Notes: generated from the letters alone by a model not told the origin. DNA of 64,000 bases from Candidatus Uhrbacteria bacterium (GCA_020850575.1 JADZEJ010000003.1:1-64000), one strand, 5' to 3'; numbered from the stretch's first letter, positions 46,322-55,269 are shown. Translations and numbers: made by a program.

Positions 46322-46350
46322 AAAAACATGCCGAAAAAGCATGTTTTTTT
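46322..46350 (+). terminator. Intrinsic terminator after tRNA-Thr
   Basis: A-rich stem AAAAACATGC pairs with GCATGTTTTT around a 7-base loop and runs into seven Ts, 3 bases after the tRNA CCA end. Confidence 0.8.
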
Positions 46351-46548
46351 GATATTGAGATTCTTTGATAGAAAAAAAGATGAAGATGAAAAAAATATTT
46401 CCAACAACAAGATATGATCGCTTTCGCCACACTCGAAAAAGACGGTAGAGCATGGTATCCTTACAAAGGATATTTGGTTTTCTGTATTAGTTAGTTTTTC
46501 AAAGTCTCCAACCGTGACTATCTGATTGAAAAGAAAAAAAATTTGTTC

Positions 46549-46564
46549 ATGTGACCACACATGG
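46549..46564. promoter_or_regulatory. Short palindrome upstream of ftsE
   Basis: CATGTG-ACCA-CACATG, a 6-base inverted repeat, lies 49 bases before the ftsE start. Another hairpin (TATCCTT-ACA-AAGGATA, 46456-46472) lies further upstream. Either could be regulatory; neither matches a site that can be named. Confidence 0.3.
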
Positions 46565-46613
46565 TGATAACTAGGTTTTCCGTAGAAATAAAAGATATTA
46601 CTCTAAAAATTTC

Positions 46614-47300
46614 ATGATTTTCCTCGAGCATGTTTCAAAGATGTATCCACCCGATGTTCACGGCTTGCGTGATATCTCTTTGCATATCCAACCGGGAGAG
46701 TTTGTTTCAATCGTTGGTCAAAGCGGTGCGGGAAAAACGACCTTGGCAAAAATGTTGATCGCGGAAGAACGAGCAACGCGTGGTAAAGTCACAATAGGGG
46801 GTTGGGATATCACGCATATAAAAAACCGAGATGTTCCTTTTTTACGACGTCAAATAGGAGTAGTCTTTCAAGATTTTAAATTATTGGCTCAAAAAACAGT
46901 GTACGAAAACGTAGCATTTGCCTTAGAAGTTGCTGGGATAACTGGTAAACGTATTCGTGAAGTAGTTCCGCAGGTTTTAAAAATTGTTGGACTCGAAGAA
47001 AAGGCATATCGCTTTCCACGTCAGATCTCTGGCGGTGAACAACAACGTGTAGTTATCGCTCGAGCATTAGTTCATCGTCCGAAAATTTTATTAGCTGATG
47101 AACCAACAGGTAATTTAGATACCATCAATACGCGTGAAATTATTGAACTTTTGCAAAAAATAAATAGTTTTGGAACAACAATTGTTTTGGTAACTCATAA
47201 TCGTGAAGTGGTAAATTCATTAAGGAGACGCGTGATCACGCTCGGTCAGGGAAAAGTTGTATCAGATCATGCCGAAGGCAAGTACTTACTTCCAACGTAA
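46614..47300 (+). CDS. ftsE: Cell-division ABC ATPase FtsE
   Basis: A 228-residue ABC ATPase. The Walker A is GQSGAGKTTLAK, the Q-loop FQDFKLLAQKTV, the signature SGGEQQR, Walker [12 protein letters not shown] and the switch His is in VTHNREV. The N-terminal FLEHVSKMYPPDVHGLRDIS is typical of FtsE. With FtsX it forms a complex that activates septal peptidoglycan hydrolases. The ftsX start follows 4 bases later at 47305, so the two are co-translated. Confidence 0.94.
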   Translation: MIFLEHVSKMYPPDVHGLRDISLHIQPGEFVSIVGQSGAGKTTLAKMLIAEERATRGKVTIGGWDITHIKNRDVPFLRRQIGVVFQDFKLLAQKTVYENVAFALEVAGITGKRIREVVPQVLKIVGLEEKAYRFPRQISGGEQQRVVIARALVHRPKILLADEPTGNLDTINTREIIELLQKINSFGTTIVLVTHNREVVNSLRRRVITLGQGKVVSDHAEGKYLLPT

Positions 47301-47304
47301 ACAC

Positions 47305-48222
47305 ATGACGATACATATCAATTCTTGGCGTATCATCGTCGCCGCTTGGAAACATTTCGTACGTAATATTTGGTTATCACTAACCACAGTGTTCGTATTA
47401 TTTTTAGCCATTCTTTCCGTTAATGTTTTAGTCGGTGTAAATGCATTGTTAATGAATGCCGTTAGTCTTTTAGAAAATAAAGTTGATGTTTCCGTGTATT
47501 TCAAAGCTGATACGGCACAAGGTGTGCTCGATCAGGCAAAGTTTTTTGTGATGGGTTTACCGCAAGTCCGTTCTGCCGAATTAGTTTCAGCCGATCAAGC
47601 ACTCGATGCTTTTAAAAAACGTCATGCCGGAGATGACACGACATTATCGGCTCTAAATGAAATTGACGGGAACCCTCTAGGCGCAACCTTAATCGTAAAA
47701 GCGAAACGCACTTCAGATTACACATTCTTACTGGAGGCTTTACAAAACCCACAATTCAATTTTGCAATTGAATCAAAAAACTTTGAAAGCCATGAAGACG
47801 CAATCCAGCGCGTGCGACTCATTGGGCAGTCTGTTCGTTCTTTCGGAGTTGGTCTGATCGCTGTTTTCGCTGCATTTTCTGTACTCATTGTATTCAATAC
47901 GATACGTGTTGCAATTTATACTCAACGTGAAGAAATAGGGGTCATGCGTTTAGTCGGTGCTTCAAATGCCTTTGTTCGGTGGCCTTTTGTTATCGAGGGA
48001 TTGTTCTTGGCTGGTTTGGCGCTTTTTGCAGCCACCGCAATTGTTGCGGTAAGCGTAACGTGGCTCGAACCTCATATCAATCCATTTTTTGATGGGCAGG
48101 CTGGGTTGGTAGAATATTTTATGGTTCATGCTCAACAATTGCTCTTAATTCAGGGATTGGGCTTGGGTGTTTTGGTTGCCTTATCCTCTTGGGCGGCAGT
48201 TGGAAGATATTTAAAAAAATAA
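47305..48222 (+). CDS. ftsX: Cell-division membrane protein FtsX
   Basis: A 305-residue permease-like protein. The N-terminal SWRIIVAAWKHFVRNIWLSL leads into the first membrane segment, followed by an extracellular domain (DVSVYFKADTAQGVLDQAKF) and three more membrane segments with EEIGVMRLVGASNAFVRWPF, the conserved FtsX cytoplasmic loop. The start at 47305 is preferred to an in-frame ATG at 47257 inside ftsE. With FtsE it couples cytoplasmic ATP use to hydrolase control outside the cell. Confidence 0.93.
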   Translation: MTIHINSWRIIVAAWKHFVRNIWLSLTTVFVLFLAILSVNVLVGVNALLMNAVSLLENKVDVSVYFKADTAQGVLDQAKFFVMGLPQVRSAELVSADQALDAFKKRHAGDDTTLSALNEIDGNPLGATLIVKAKRTSDYTFLLEALQNPQFNFAIESKNFESHEDAIQRVRLIGQSVRSFGVGLIAVFAAFSVLIVFNTIRVAIYTQREEIGVMRLVGASNAFVRWPFVIEGLFLAGLALFAATAIVAVSVTWLEPHINPFFDGQAGLVEYFMVHAQQLLLIQGLGLGVLVALSSWAAVGRYLKK

Positions 48223-48228
48223 TAACAC

Positions 48229-49431
48229 ATGAAGATCGCAATTCTTAAACCGCATAAAGAAATTCCTGTTCTTGCAGGTCACCCTTGGATTTTTTCAGAA
48301 GCATTTGCGTACTCACCCGAAGCAGAAAACGGTGAAATTGTTATTGTTAAAACAGCTGAAGATAAAGATTTGTGTATCGGAACTTGGAATTCACGCAATT
48401 CTATTAGATTACGTGTTTTGTCACGTGATACGTCAGTTCGTATTGATGATGATTTTTTCGTACGTCAATTCACGACGCTAAGAAATTGGAAATTATCTCG
48501 CTTACCGCAAAATACAAATGGGTATCGAATCGTACATGCCGAAGCTGATGGCATCCCTGGTTTAATCGTTGATCAGTACGGCGATGCGATTGTATTTCAA
48601 ATTCATACTGCCGGTATGGAATTGCTGCGTGAGCCGATCTTGCAAGCACTTAAAAAAGTGTTTCAACCAAAAATACTTGTCGAACGATCTGACTTGGATA
48701 TTCGTCGCATTGAAGGTTTATCAGATCAGCCGGTCACGATTCACCAAGGTTCTATTAATGAACCGATACAATTTAATGAAACGGGTATTCGCTTTGAAGC
48801 GGATATCATTCATGGTCAAAAAACCGGATTCTTTTTAGATCAGAGAGAGGCGCGCCGTATAGTGGGTCGAATCGCAAAAGGAAAACGCATCTTAAATTTA
48901 TTTTCGTATAGCGGTGCATTTAGCGTTCATGCAGCGCTTGGCGGTACATCATTCGTAATGAGTGTCGATGTTTCCGTATCAGCATTGGAATCTGCCGAAC
49001 GACAATTTCGGTTAAACGGATTAAATCCAGACGATACAACGAAGTATGGCTTTTTAGAAGCGGATATTTTCGATCTGATGAAGGAAGAAAGTGCTCCTGA
49101 AGGTCCGTATGATGTGATTATTTGTGATCCTCCGGCTTTGGCAAAATCGGCAGCGCATCTCCCACAAGCCAAAAAAACCTATACATCATTAAATGCGCAG
49201 TGTCTACGTTGGCTTGCACCCGGTGGAATTCTTCTTACAAGTTCCTGCTCAGGACGTCTTCAACCGGAAGATTTTCGGTCATTATTACGTTTAGCTTCAG
49301 GTCGTGCAAAACGGGATGTTCGCATCGTTGACTGGCTCCCACAACCCGTTGATCATGCAGAGCGTCTGGCGTATCCGGAGGGGAGATATCTCAAAACAGC
49401 TATTCTAGAGGTTCAATCAATTTTGAGATAG
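48229..49431 (+). CDS. RlmI-like class I 23S rRNA (cytosine-C5) methyltransferase
   Basis: A 400-residue protein: an N-terminal PUA domain (KEIPVLAGHPWIFSEAF), then a central RlmI-type domain (ETGIRFEADIIHGQKTGFFLDQR) and a Rossmann core with ILNLFSYSGAFSVHAALGG, MSVDVSVSALESAERQF and DVIICDPPALAKSAAHL. The PPALAKS strand and the Cys in LTSSCSGRL fit the catalytic region of C5-methyltransferases acting on large-subunit rRNA. It follows ftsX by 6 bases. The exact nucleotide is inferred from family only. Confidence 0.88.
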   Translation: MKIAILKPHKEIPVLAGHPWIFSEAFAYSPEAENGEIVIVKTAEDKDLCIGTWNSRNSIRLRVLSRDTSVRIDDDFFVRQFTTLRNWKLSRLPQNTNGYRIVHAEADGIPGLIVDQYGDAIVFQIHTAGMELLREPILQALKKVFQPKILVERSDLDIRRIEGLSDQPVTIHQGSINEPIQFNETGIRFEADIIHGQKTGFFLDQREARRIVGRIAKGKRILNLFSYSGAFSVHAALGGTSFVMSVDVSVSALESAERQFRLNGLNPDDTTKYGFLEADIFDLMKEESAPEGPYDVIICDPPALAKSAAHLPQAKKTYTSLNAQCLRWLAPGGILLTSSCSGRLQPEDFRSLLRLASGRAKRDVRIVDWLPQPVDHAERLAYPEGRYLKTAILEVQSILR

Positions 49432-49526
49432 CTATTACAATAAATTGTTTGTTAGCTTGCCAATAAGGTCAAGAATGCATATACTTCCTATTTAGATAGG
49501 TACCTGTTCTTTAGAAGGAGGATTTT

Positions 49527-49958
49527 TTGGCTAAAAAAAAGCAGAATCTGAAAGGTAGCGGAACATCGATTGATTTTCTTGTGAAAACAACGCGCGCAGA
49601 ACGCGGCTCTATGAGCGAAAATCGTTTTTTCAGCATAAGTAAAAGCTGGGAAGACAAGCCCGATTGGTTTTTGAGAGTTGTTCAAAGTTCAGTTGAAGAG
49701 GACCATCATGATGGTATTGATGCTTGGGTTGAAACCACGGATGCAGGGCGCATTCCGATTCAGATAAAGAGTTCGGATAAAGCTCGTGTTGTTTTTGAAC
49801 AAGGAACAGTTCTGAGAGGGCGTCTTCCAGTAAATCGTCCTCTGGTCGTGGTGGTTCGTCCGGATTCGTCAGATGAGCACATACGTCGTTGTATTCTCAT
49901 CGGTACAGGTTATTTGCGCCACCTACGACTCATTAATGGTTGCAAACAAAGTGCTTAA
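49527..49958 (+). CDS. Predicted restriction-endonuclease-fold protein (PD-(D/E)XK-like)
   Basis: Translation starts at TTG 49527, supported by a near-perfect ribosome-binding site AGAAGGAGGA (49513-49522). The 143-residue protein has a candidate nuclease core: Glu in MSENRFF, Asp in HHDGIDAWVE and PIQIKSSD as the (Q)xK strand, as in DUF4365-type domains. No domain for target recognition is seen. It is an orphan with its own terminator. A Q in place of D/E is allowed in this fold, but activity is not proven. Could also be a non-catalytic fold relative. Confidence 0.6.
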   Translation: MAKKKQNLKGSGTSIDFLVKTTRAERGSMSENRFFSISKSWEDKPDWFLRVVQSSVEEDHHDGIDAWVETTDAGRIPIQIKSSDKARVVFEQGTVLRGRLPVNRPLVVVVRPDSSDEHIRRCILIGTGYLRHLRLINGCKQSA

Positions 49959-49966
49959 ATCTATAC

Positions 49967-49998
49967 AACCACCCTGATACGGATCAGGGTGGTTTTTT
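49967..49998 (+). terminator. Strong intrinsic terminator
   Basis: AACCACCCTGAT and ATCAGGGTGGTT form a perfect 12-base-pair stem around an ACGG loop, ending in a run of six Ts. It ends the transcript of the TTG-started gene. Confidence 0.92.
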
Positions 49999-50143
49999 AA
50001 TGGCAAAAAATTTATAATAATAAGTTTTTTGAGCAAATTGATATAATACAAATTACAGAAATCAAAATTTTTCGTTACTGAAATAAAAGAATATCTGTTT
50101 TAAGTTAAAAATTTTTCGAAGGAAATAGCAGTTAAGTAAGTTT

Positions 50144-51181
50144 TTAAAACGGAAGACGTTCATTTTTTCTATTCATGATCACTCGATAAATCTCTAGCAG
50201 TGCCAAAAGAAGGCTGATTGTTAATGGACCAAAAATAAATCCTAGTGGTCCAAATAAACCAATTCCACCAATAACTGAAAAGAGAATAAGCATTGGATGA
50301 ATTTGAATATGCTTACTTAATAGGCTTGGAGCAAGTAAATTATCGATGAGACCAACGGCAAACAAGCCCCATAGAGTCATACCGATCGCTCCAATGATAT
50401 TTCCGGTTAAAAATAAATAAACAATAGATGGGATCACAACCAATGAAGTTCCGACGCCTGGAATTAACGCACAAACAGCCGTGATACTTCCCCAGAGAGA
50501 TGGATTAGGAACTCCAAAAATTGTAAAGCCGATACCGGTTAAAGTTCCTTGAATAAGCGCAACTAAAAGTGACCCACGAAATACGGAATACACCGCTGTT
50601 CGAAGTTTATGTAAAATATCACGATCATATCGATCAGGTAATGGACTGTAACTCATGAGCGCTTTTGCGAAGATGGGACCGTCTTTTAAAAAATAAAACA
50701 AGGCAATTAAGCTTAAAAATACGTTGACGATGGTTGTAATAGTTCCTGTAAAAATATCATCAAAATGATTCACAACCCATGAAATACTTTGTTTTAGAAT
50801 AGTAGCCGGATCGATTTGTAAGTAGGGTAAATGCGGTTGAGCATAATTCATGAAAAGGGTATTTATATGTGCGAGATATTCACTTCGATTGCCGGTAATT
50901 TCGACATAGAGATCACGTGCTTCTTGAAAGATTTGAAAACCAATGAGACTGATTGGAAGAGCGATAGCAAGAACAACACCAATGGTCACAATAGCTGCCG
51001 ATGTTGCCGGTTTTCCTCCAAGAGTAATTGAAAGTCTTCGATGTATCGGTTCAACAAAGATAGCCAAAGCTCCAGCCAGGGCGAGTGTTTCAAAATAGGG
51101 AAGAAAAATACGCCCGACTAAAATCAATATCGCGATAAGCAATGTGAAGAAAAACAAATGTTGTAAGTCATGTTTTTTCAT
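50144..51181 (-). CDS. AI-2E family transporter
   Basis: A 345-residue membrane protein with about eight hydrophobic segments in the family pattern: an early FETLALAGALAIFVEPIHR, the central amphipathic region and a C-terminal GLFGPLGFIFGPLTISLLLA. AI-2E family proteins are permeases of varied substrate (YdiK, TqsA and others), so the signal molecule should not be assumed. It overlaps the upstream DoxX-like gene by 4 bases and is the last gene of its operon. Confidence 0.87.
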   Translation of the reverse strand: MKKHDLQHLFFFTLLIAILILVGRIFLPYFETLALAGALAIFVEPIHRRLSITLGGKPATSAAIVTIGVVLAIALPISLIGFQIFQEARDLYVEITGNRSEYLAHINTLFMNYAQPHLPYLQIDPATILKQSISWVVNHFDDIFTGTITTIVNVFLSLIALFYFLKDGPIFAKALMSYSPLPDRYDRDILHKLRTAVYSVFRGSLLVALIQGTLTGIGFTIFGVPNPSLWGSITAVCALIPGVGTSLVVIPSIVYLFLTGNIIGAIGMTLWGLFAVGLIDNLLAPSLLSKHIQIHPMLILFSVIGGIGLFGPLGFIFGPLTISLLLALLEIYRVIMNRKNERLPF

Positions 51182-51729
51182 GAGCGTGTTTGATTCAATG
51201 GTTTTTTTTCAATTTTTCTATGTTTCAAACGTTGTTGAACTGGTAATTTTATTGGTAAATTTTTTGGGTGTAAACGAGCAATCATACATGTTGCCAATGC
51301 AACAATGACAACATTTTTCAAAATATATTGTCCTTCAAGCGTTGGTACGAATGGTTTAATCCAAGTTACATCAGGTAACAGAACGAGTGGCATAAATGTC
51401 ATGATCAGATGCACAGCAAGTGCACTAAAAACAATCCGCTCAAACGATTGAAAGAGAAATAAAAGACCTATCGTCATTTCAAAAATACCAAATCCAATTA
51501 AAAATGTTTGTGGATCAACGAATGGGAGCGTGTGACGCAGTAAATCAAGAACCAGCGGTTGTGCGGGGCTTGTATCAATCACTTTTAATGCACCAAACCA
51601 AAAAAAAATGAAAAAAAGTGAGGCACGGGTTAATCCCACGTGAACCTTACGCGCTATTGAGATCACTTTCTGATCAAACAGTATACGAATTGTATGGAAT
51701 GAATACATCATCTTACATGAGTATATCAA
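51178..51729 (-). CDS. DoxX-like small membrane protein
   Basis: A 183-residue protein with four membrane segments, including ASLFFIFFWFGALKVIDTSP and FLIGFGIFEMTIGLLFLF, resembling the DoxX/YkgB-like family. The first 20 residues contain internal ATG codons (Met7, Met8), so the start is uncertain. It overlaps the AI-2E gene by 4 bases, so both are translated together. Function of this family is poorly known; a link to redox or membrane metabolism is only a possibility. Confidence 0.6.
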   Translation of the reverse strand: MIYSCKMMYSFHTIRILFDQKVISIARKVHVGLTRASLFFIFFWFGALKVIDTSPAQPLVLDLLRHTLPFVDPQTFLIGFGIFEMTIGLLFLFQSFERIVFSALAVHLIMTFMPLVLLPDVTWIKPFVPTLEGQYILKNVVIVALATCMIARLHPKNLPIKLPVQQRLKHRKIEKKPLNQTRS

Positions 51730-51780
51730 AAAACCGACAGGTATGTCGGATTTTTGTTTGAAGTGTTGAACCGGTTGAGT

Positions 51781-53142
51781 TTAGTAGTTTTGAACAGATC
51801 GTTTAGAAAAACGGTGAGAACGATTTTTGCCGCCTTGATGACGACCGCTATGATTTTTTTGTTGATTCCGATTGTGTTGAGGACGAGCTGACGAACGATC
51901 AGATAATTCAAAAGATGTGCGATTGTCGCTGCTACGGAATCCTCGGAATCCGTTTCTGTGAGAAGAGTCAGCTTTTTCAATTGAAGGTGTTTCGCGGTGT
52001 GGAGGTAAAACGGGTAATTGAGATTGTTTGATATTTGAATTAAGCAAGCGTTCAATATCACGCACGTCTCGTTTTTGATCCGGTGTCGCAAAAGCAATCG
52101 CATGACCAAGATGATCGGCGCGACCAGTACGACCAATTCGATGCACATAGTCATCAGGATTATCAGGGAGATCGTAATTAATAACGAGCTCTATACCTTT
52201 GACATCGATCCCTCGAGCAGCGATATCAGTTGCAACAAGGACACGATATTTTCCATTTTTGAAACCTTCAAGTGCCGCTTTTCGTTGATTAAGAGAACGA
52301 TCAGAGTGGATATCGGCAGAAGTATGTCCCATTTGCTTGACTTGACGAGTTAAACGTGTCGCACCGTGTTTCGTTCGACTAAATACAAGAACGGTTCCAC
52401 GATATTCAGATAAAATCTTCTCCAAGAGACGCGGCTTATCTGTTTTGCTGACGAAAAATAATTCTTGCGTGACACGTTTGTTCGCTGTACCCGGTCGCGC
52501 AATTTCGACACGTACAGGCATTTGCATGTATTTCGAAGCGATATTCATGATCTGCGGCGGCATGGTGGCAGAGAATAACATCGTTTGGCGTTCAGCTGGT
52601 ACGGTTTGCAAAATACGTTTAATTTGGGGTTCAAAACCCATATCAAGCATGCGATCGGCTTCATCTAAAACAAGTATAGCAATGCCTCGTAAGTCGGTAT
52701 TTTTTTGATCCAAATGATCAATTAAACGTCCAGGAGTCGCGACGATGATATGTGGTCGTGCGCGTAATTCCTGAATTTGTTTGTACATACTGGCACCGCC
52801 AATTAAAACAGCAGTACGTAAATTGATTGCTTTACCAAATTGCTTTAATGCTTCTTCAACTTGTAGAGCAAGTTCACGTGTTGGAAGAATAATCAAGGCA
52901 CGTTTATCTTTTAATTGTGCCAAACGTTGAATGGTTGGGATACCAAAAGCCATAGTCTTCCCGGTACCAGTTTCAGCTATTCCCATCACATCTTTTCCTT
53001 CGAGAGCTATTGGAATTGATTTGAGCTGGATTGGAGTCGGATGGACATACTTCATCTGCTGTAAAATATCAAGCAGACGCGGAGCGATTCCGAGTCCGTA
53101 AAAGGTCGGAGTCGTAGGATGGACAGAAGAATGGATTGTCAT
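51781..53142 (-). CDS. DEAD-box ATP-dependent RNA helicase
   Basis: A 453-residue helicase from the ATG at 53142, chosen because the frame further up to 53184 overlaps the promoter. All motifs are present: Q motif FYGLGIAPRLLDILQQM, Walker A AETGTGKTMAF, PTRELALQV, LDEADRMLDMGFEPQ, SATMP, ATDIAARGIDV and HRIGRTGRADH. The C-terminal 75 residues are rich in Arg, Asn, Gln and His, an RNA-binding tail like those of RhlE/DeaD relatives. It probably remodels ribosomal or messenger RNA. Confidence 0.92.
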   Translation of the reverse strand: MTIHSSVHPTTPTFYGLGIAPRLLDILQQMKYVHPTPIQLKSIPIALEGKDVMGIAETGTGKTMAFGIPTIQRLAQLKDKRALIILPTRELALQVEEALKQFGKAINLRTAVLIGGASMYKQIQELRARPHIIVATPGRLIDHLDQKNTDLRGIAILVLDEADRMLDMGFEPQIKRILQTVPAERQTMLFSATMPPQIMNIASKYMQMPVRVEIARPGTANKRVTQELFFVSKTDKPRLLEKILSEYRGTVLVFSRTKHGATRLTRQVKQMGHTSADIHSDRSLNQRKAALEGFKNGKYRVLVATDIAARGIDVKGIELVINYDLPDNPDDYVHRIGRTGRADHLGHAIAFATPDQKRDVRDIERLLNSNIKQSQLPVLPPHRETPSIEKADSSHRNGFRGFRSSDNRTSFELSDRSSARPQHNRNQQKNHSGRHQGGKNRSHRFSKRSVQNY

Positions 53143-53155
53143 GTAATTTGCGGCT

Positions 53156-53184
53156 TTAATATCATAAAAAACAGAATTTGTCAA
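53156..53184 (-). promoter_or_regulatory. Sigma70-type promoter of the helicase gene
   Basis: On the minus strand TTGACA (53184-53179) and TATTAA (53161-53156) are exactly 17 bases apart, with a TG before the -10. The start codon follows 13 bases later. Confidence 0.75.
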
Positions 53185-53242
53185 GCGTTTTTAGTAACCT
53201 AGAAGAGAATAGTGTATCACAAAAAAATAGAGAATCTCTCAG

Positions 53243-53271
53243 TTGACGATTACCGAACCTTATCGTAAGCT
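53243..53271 (+). promoter_or_regulatory. Sigma70-type promoter of tRNA-Gln
   Basis: TTGACG (53243-53248) and TAAGCT (53266-53271) have a 17-base spacer; the tRNA begins 14 bases after the -10. Confidence 0.6.
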
Positions 53272-53285
53272 TCTGCGTGCACTAT

Positions 53286-53359
53286 TCGGAGATCGTCTAA
53301 TGGTAGGACAGCGGCCTTTGAAGCCGTGAATCTAGGTTCGAGCCCTAGTCTCCGAGCCA
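53286..53359 (+). tRNA. tRNA-Gln (anticodon TTG)
   Basis: A complete cloverleaf: acceptor TCGGAGA/TCTCCGA, anticodon stem GCGGC/GCCGT with loop CTTTGAA, T arm CTAGG-TTCGAGC-CCTAG, discriminator G and an encoded CCA. Confidence 0.92.
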
Positions 53360-53414
53360 ATAAATTAGACACTAACTTAATCTTCACATGAGTTAGTATT
53401 TAATTTATTGGCTC
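53354..53414 (+). repeat. Long inverted repeat overlapping the tRNA-Gln 3' end
   Basis: GAGCCAATAAATTA (53354-53367) is the perfect reverse complement of 53401-53414, and inside it ACTAACT (53371-53377) pairs with AGTTAGT (53391-53397). The arms are nearly continuous, giving a stem of about 25 pairs that includes the tRNA discriminator and CCA end. No T-run follows, so it is not a standard terminator. Confidence 0.7.
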
Positions 53415-54037
53415 CGTTTATATGATGAAATTCAAACATATTTCCAGTTGCTTAGCGACTTGAAAAAGTTTTAATTCCATCAACATAAGCAAAACCCATT
53501 GGTTAACAATATGAGAATCAAAAACCAGAGATTGTATTTTATTTTATAGCACAATTGGATAATCACCATTTTTGGCAATTTGTTATTGTCACAAGTTCTA
53601 AAAAAAGAACACGAAAACATAACTCGCAAGGGAACGCTTCTTTTCGAGTCAAGAAAAATACTTGGTCGCATCAAAGAAATGACGTCAGAAATAATTACAT
53701 ACGAACCTATAAAGAAAATAGTAGCTTAATCCATAAGTGAAGGATCAATATAAGCGACTGTTAGTATTTCCAAAACCCATTTTTCAAACGATCAAAAATC
53801 CATCGTAGCCATGGAAGTAAATTTGACTGGTAAAGGAATTGGTAAAGCATTGGTTCTATTTGCTCGTCAAGACAATTGCCGAAAGATATCTAAGGATTTA
53901 ACAAGGTTAAAAGAATGTCTTGAATCCGCGAAAGAGTAGCTTTTTTACAAGGCAAAAAATATAAATATAGGTATACACGGGTGTTATTTGGAAATTTGTT
54001 ATTTGATCTTAGGATAAATACAAGGTATTTTCAGTAA
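53415..54037. other. 623-base region with no convincing gene; possible gene remnants
   Basis: No gene is recognised. On the plus strand, 53550-53729 is open for 59 codons (containing GNLLLSQVLKKEHENITRKG) directly after a stop and without a usable ATG until late, which looks like a decayed gene fragment. At 53811-53939 an ATG frame encodes a 42-residue charged peptide (MEVNLTGKGIGKALVLFARQ at its start) with no clear ribosome-binding site. Neither matches a family known to me. The rest is AT-rich sequence ahead of the next glycosyltransferase. Confidence 0.4.
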
Positions 54038-55192
54038 ATGAAAATTGCATTTATCCATAATGAAAAAAAATTAGGAACCGGTGCACATTTTATTAATGAT
54101 TTAATTGCTTGTCGTTTACGAGATTCAGGTGTTAAAGTAAAAAACTTTTACCCAAAACATCCATTGATTGATGCGCCGCATCATTTGAAAGGAATAAGTA
54201 ACATTTTATTTTTTTACTCTCTCCTTGAACATAAAGATGAAGTATTGAAATACGATATTATTCAAGGAACGACATATACGCCTTTAGCATTTTTACCATT
54301 TAGGATTCCTGTTGTAAGTCATTTTGGTTCAACGTCATGGGGTTTTTTGAAAGCAGTTCCTTTAGCAAAGGACATGGATCATGAATTAAGAGAGATCTGG
54401 TTAAAATTAAAAAAAAGTAAAGCCATTAAAGAACTGAATGTCCGTACAAGACGACCATTAAAAGATATTGCGGAAATCGAAAAATTTGTTGCCCTTCGTG
54501 CGAATGCGGTTATAGCTACTTCACAAATCGTAAAAAGTAACTTACTTGATATCGGTGTATCTTCAGAAAAAATTCACGTTGTCCCGAATGCGATAGAAGA
54601 TTATTGGTTTACGCATAAGCCAGTACAAACGAGTGAAAAACCGGCTTTAATTTTTTTGGGTCGAATTGGTTCTGATGCCTTTACTCTTAAATTAAAGGGG
54701 ATTGATAGACTGGTTGATTATTATCAGCGATATCCATTGTTAAAAAAATATACGATTGGGATGACGACCGATAATCATTTTGTAAATTGGTTCAAAAGTG
54801 AAATACAAAATCATATTTTTCATGTGAATCTGATAAAAGAAAAAATTCCAGAAATTTTATCTGATAAGGCGGGGAGCATTTTACTTATTACTTCTCGATA
54901 TGAAGGTTTTTCTTTGAGTTTGGTCGAAGGAATGTCTCAAGGATTGATCCCGATTACATATCCGGTTGGGATTGCGCCTGAAATAATTCAAAATGGGAGT
55001 AACGGTTTTATTGTTACTTCACAAAATGAAGGAAAGAAAGTAATCGAATATATACTAAAACTCTCAAAAGATGATAGATATGTACTTGCGCAAGCTGCAA
55101 GAAATACCGCACGTGCGTATGCGTCAAAAGCGATCAGTAATCGATTATTGACCGTTTATGAAGAAACATTGAAGACAAAAAATAGAAAATAA
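54038..55192 (+). CDS. GT4-family glycosyltransferase (isolated)
   Basis: A 384-residue GT-B enzyme away from the main glycan locus. It starts KIAFIHNEKKLGTGAHFIND, has VVPNAIEDYWF at the domain junction, ALIFLGRIGSDAFTLKLKG in the donor domain and EX7E as EGFSLSLVE, then QGLIPITYPVGIAPEII. The flanking AT-rich gap with gene remnants suggests a separate acquisition or a decayed neighbourhood. It converges with the NirK-like gene across 77 bases. Confidence 0.87.
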   Translation: MKIAFIHNEKKLGTGAHFINDLIACRLRDSGVKVKNFYPKHPLIDAPHHLKGISNILFFYSLLEHKDEVLKYDIIQGTTYTPLAFLPFRIPVVSHFGSTSWGFLKAVPLAKDMDHELREIWLKLKKSKAIKELNVRTRRPLKDIAEIEKFVALRANAVIATSQIVKSNLLDIGVSSEKIHVVPNAIEDYWFTHKPVQTSEKPALIFLGRIGSDAFTLKLKGIDRLVDYYQRYPLLKKYTIGMTTDNHFVNWFKSEIQNHIFHVNLIKEKIPEILSDKAGSILLITSRYEGFSLSLVEGMSQGLIPITYPVGIAPEIIQNGSNGFIVTSQNEGKKVIEYILKLSKDDRYVLAQAARNTARAYASKAISNRLLTVYEETLKTKNRK

Positions 55193-55211
55193 TTTGGTTT
55201 ACATAAACAGG

Positions 55212-55240
55212 CACTTCGTTTTTTAACAAAATACGTAGTG
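55212..55240. terminator. Weak hairpin between convergent genes
   Basis: CACTTCGTTTT pairs imperfectly with AAAATACGTAGTG around a short loop (one mismatch, one bulge). It sits between the convergent glycosyltransferase and NirK-like genes, but no clear T-run follows on either strand. Confidence 0.3.
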
Positions 55241-55269
55241 AAAAATAAGTATAGATATATTTGTGTGAT

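Noticed and set aside
50144-51181. Quorum sensing through autoinducer-2 export
   Set aside because: The family name does not define the substrate, and no luxS or receptor genes are in the window.
53555-53740. 61-residue plus-strand gene starting at an ATG
   Set aside because: It is low-complexity, basic and polar, has no ribosome-binding site and overlaps another open frame that looks more protein-like.
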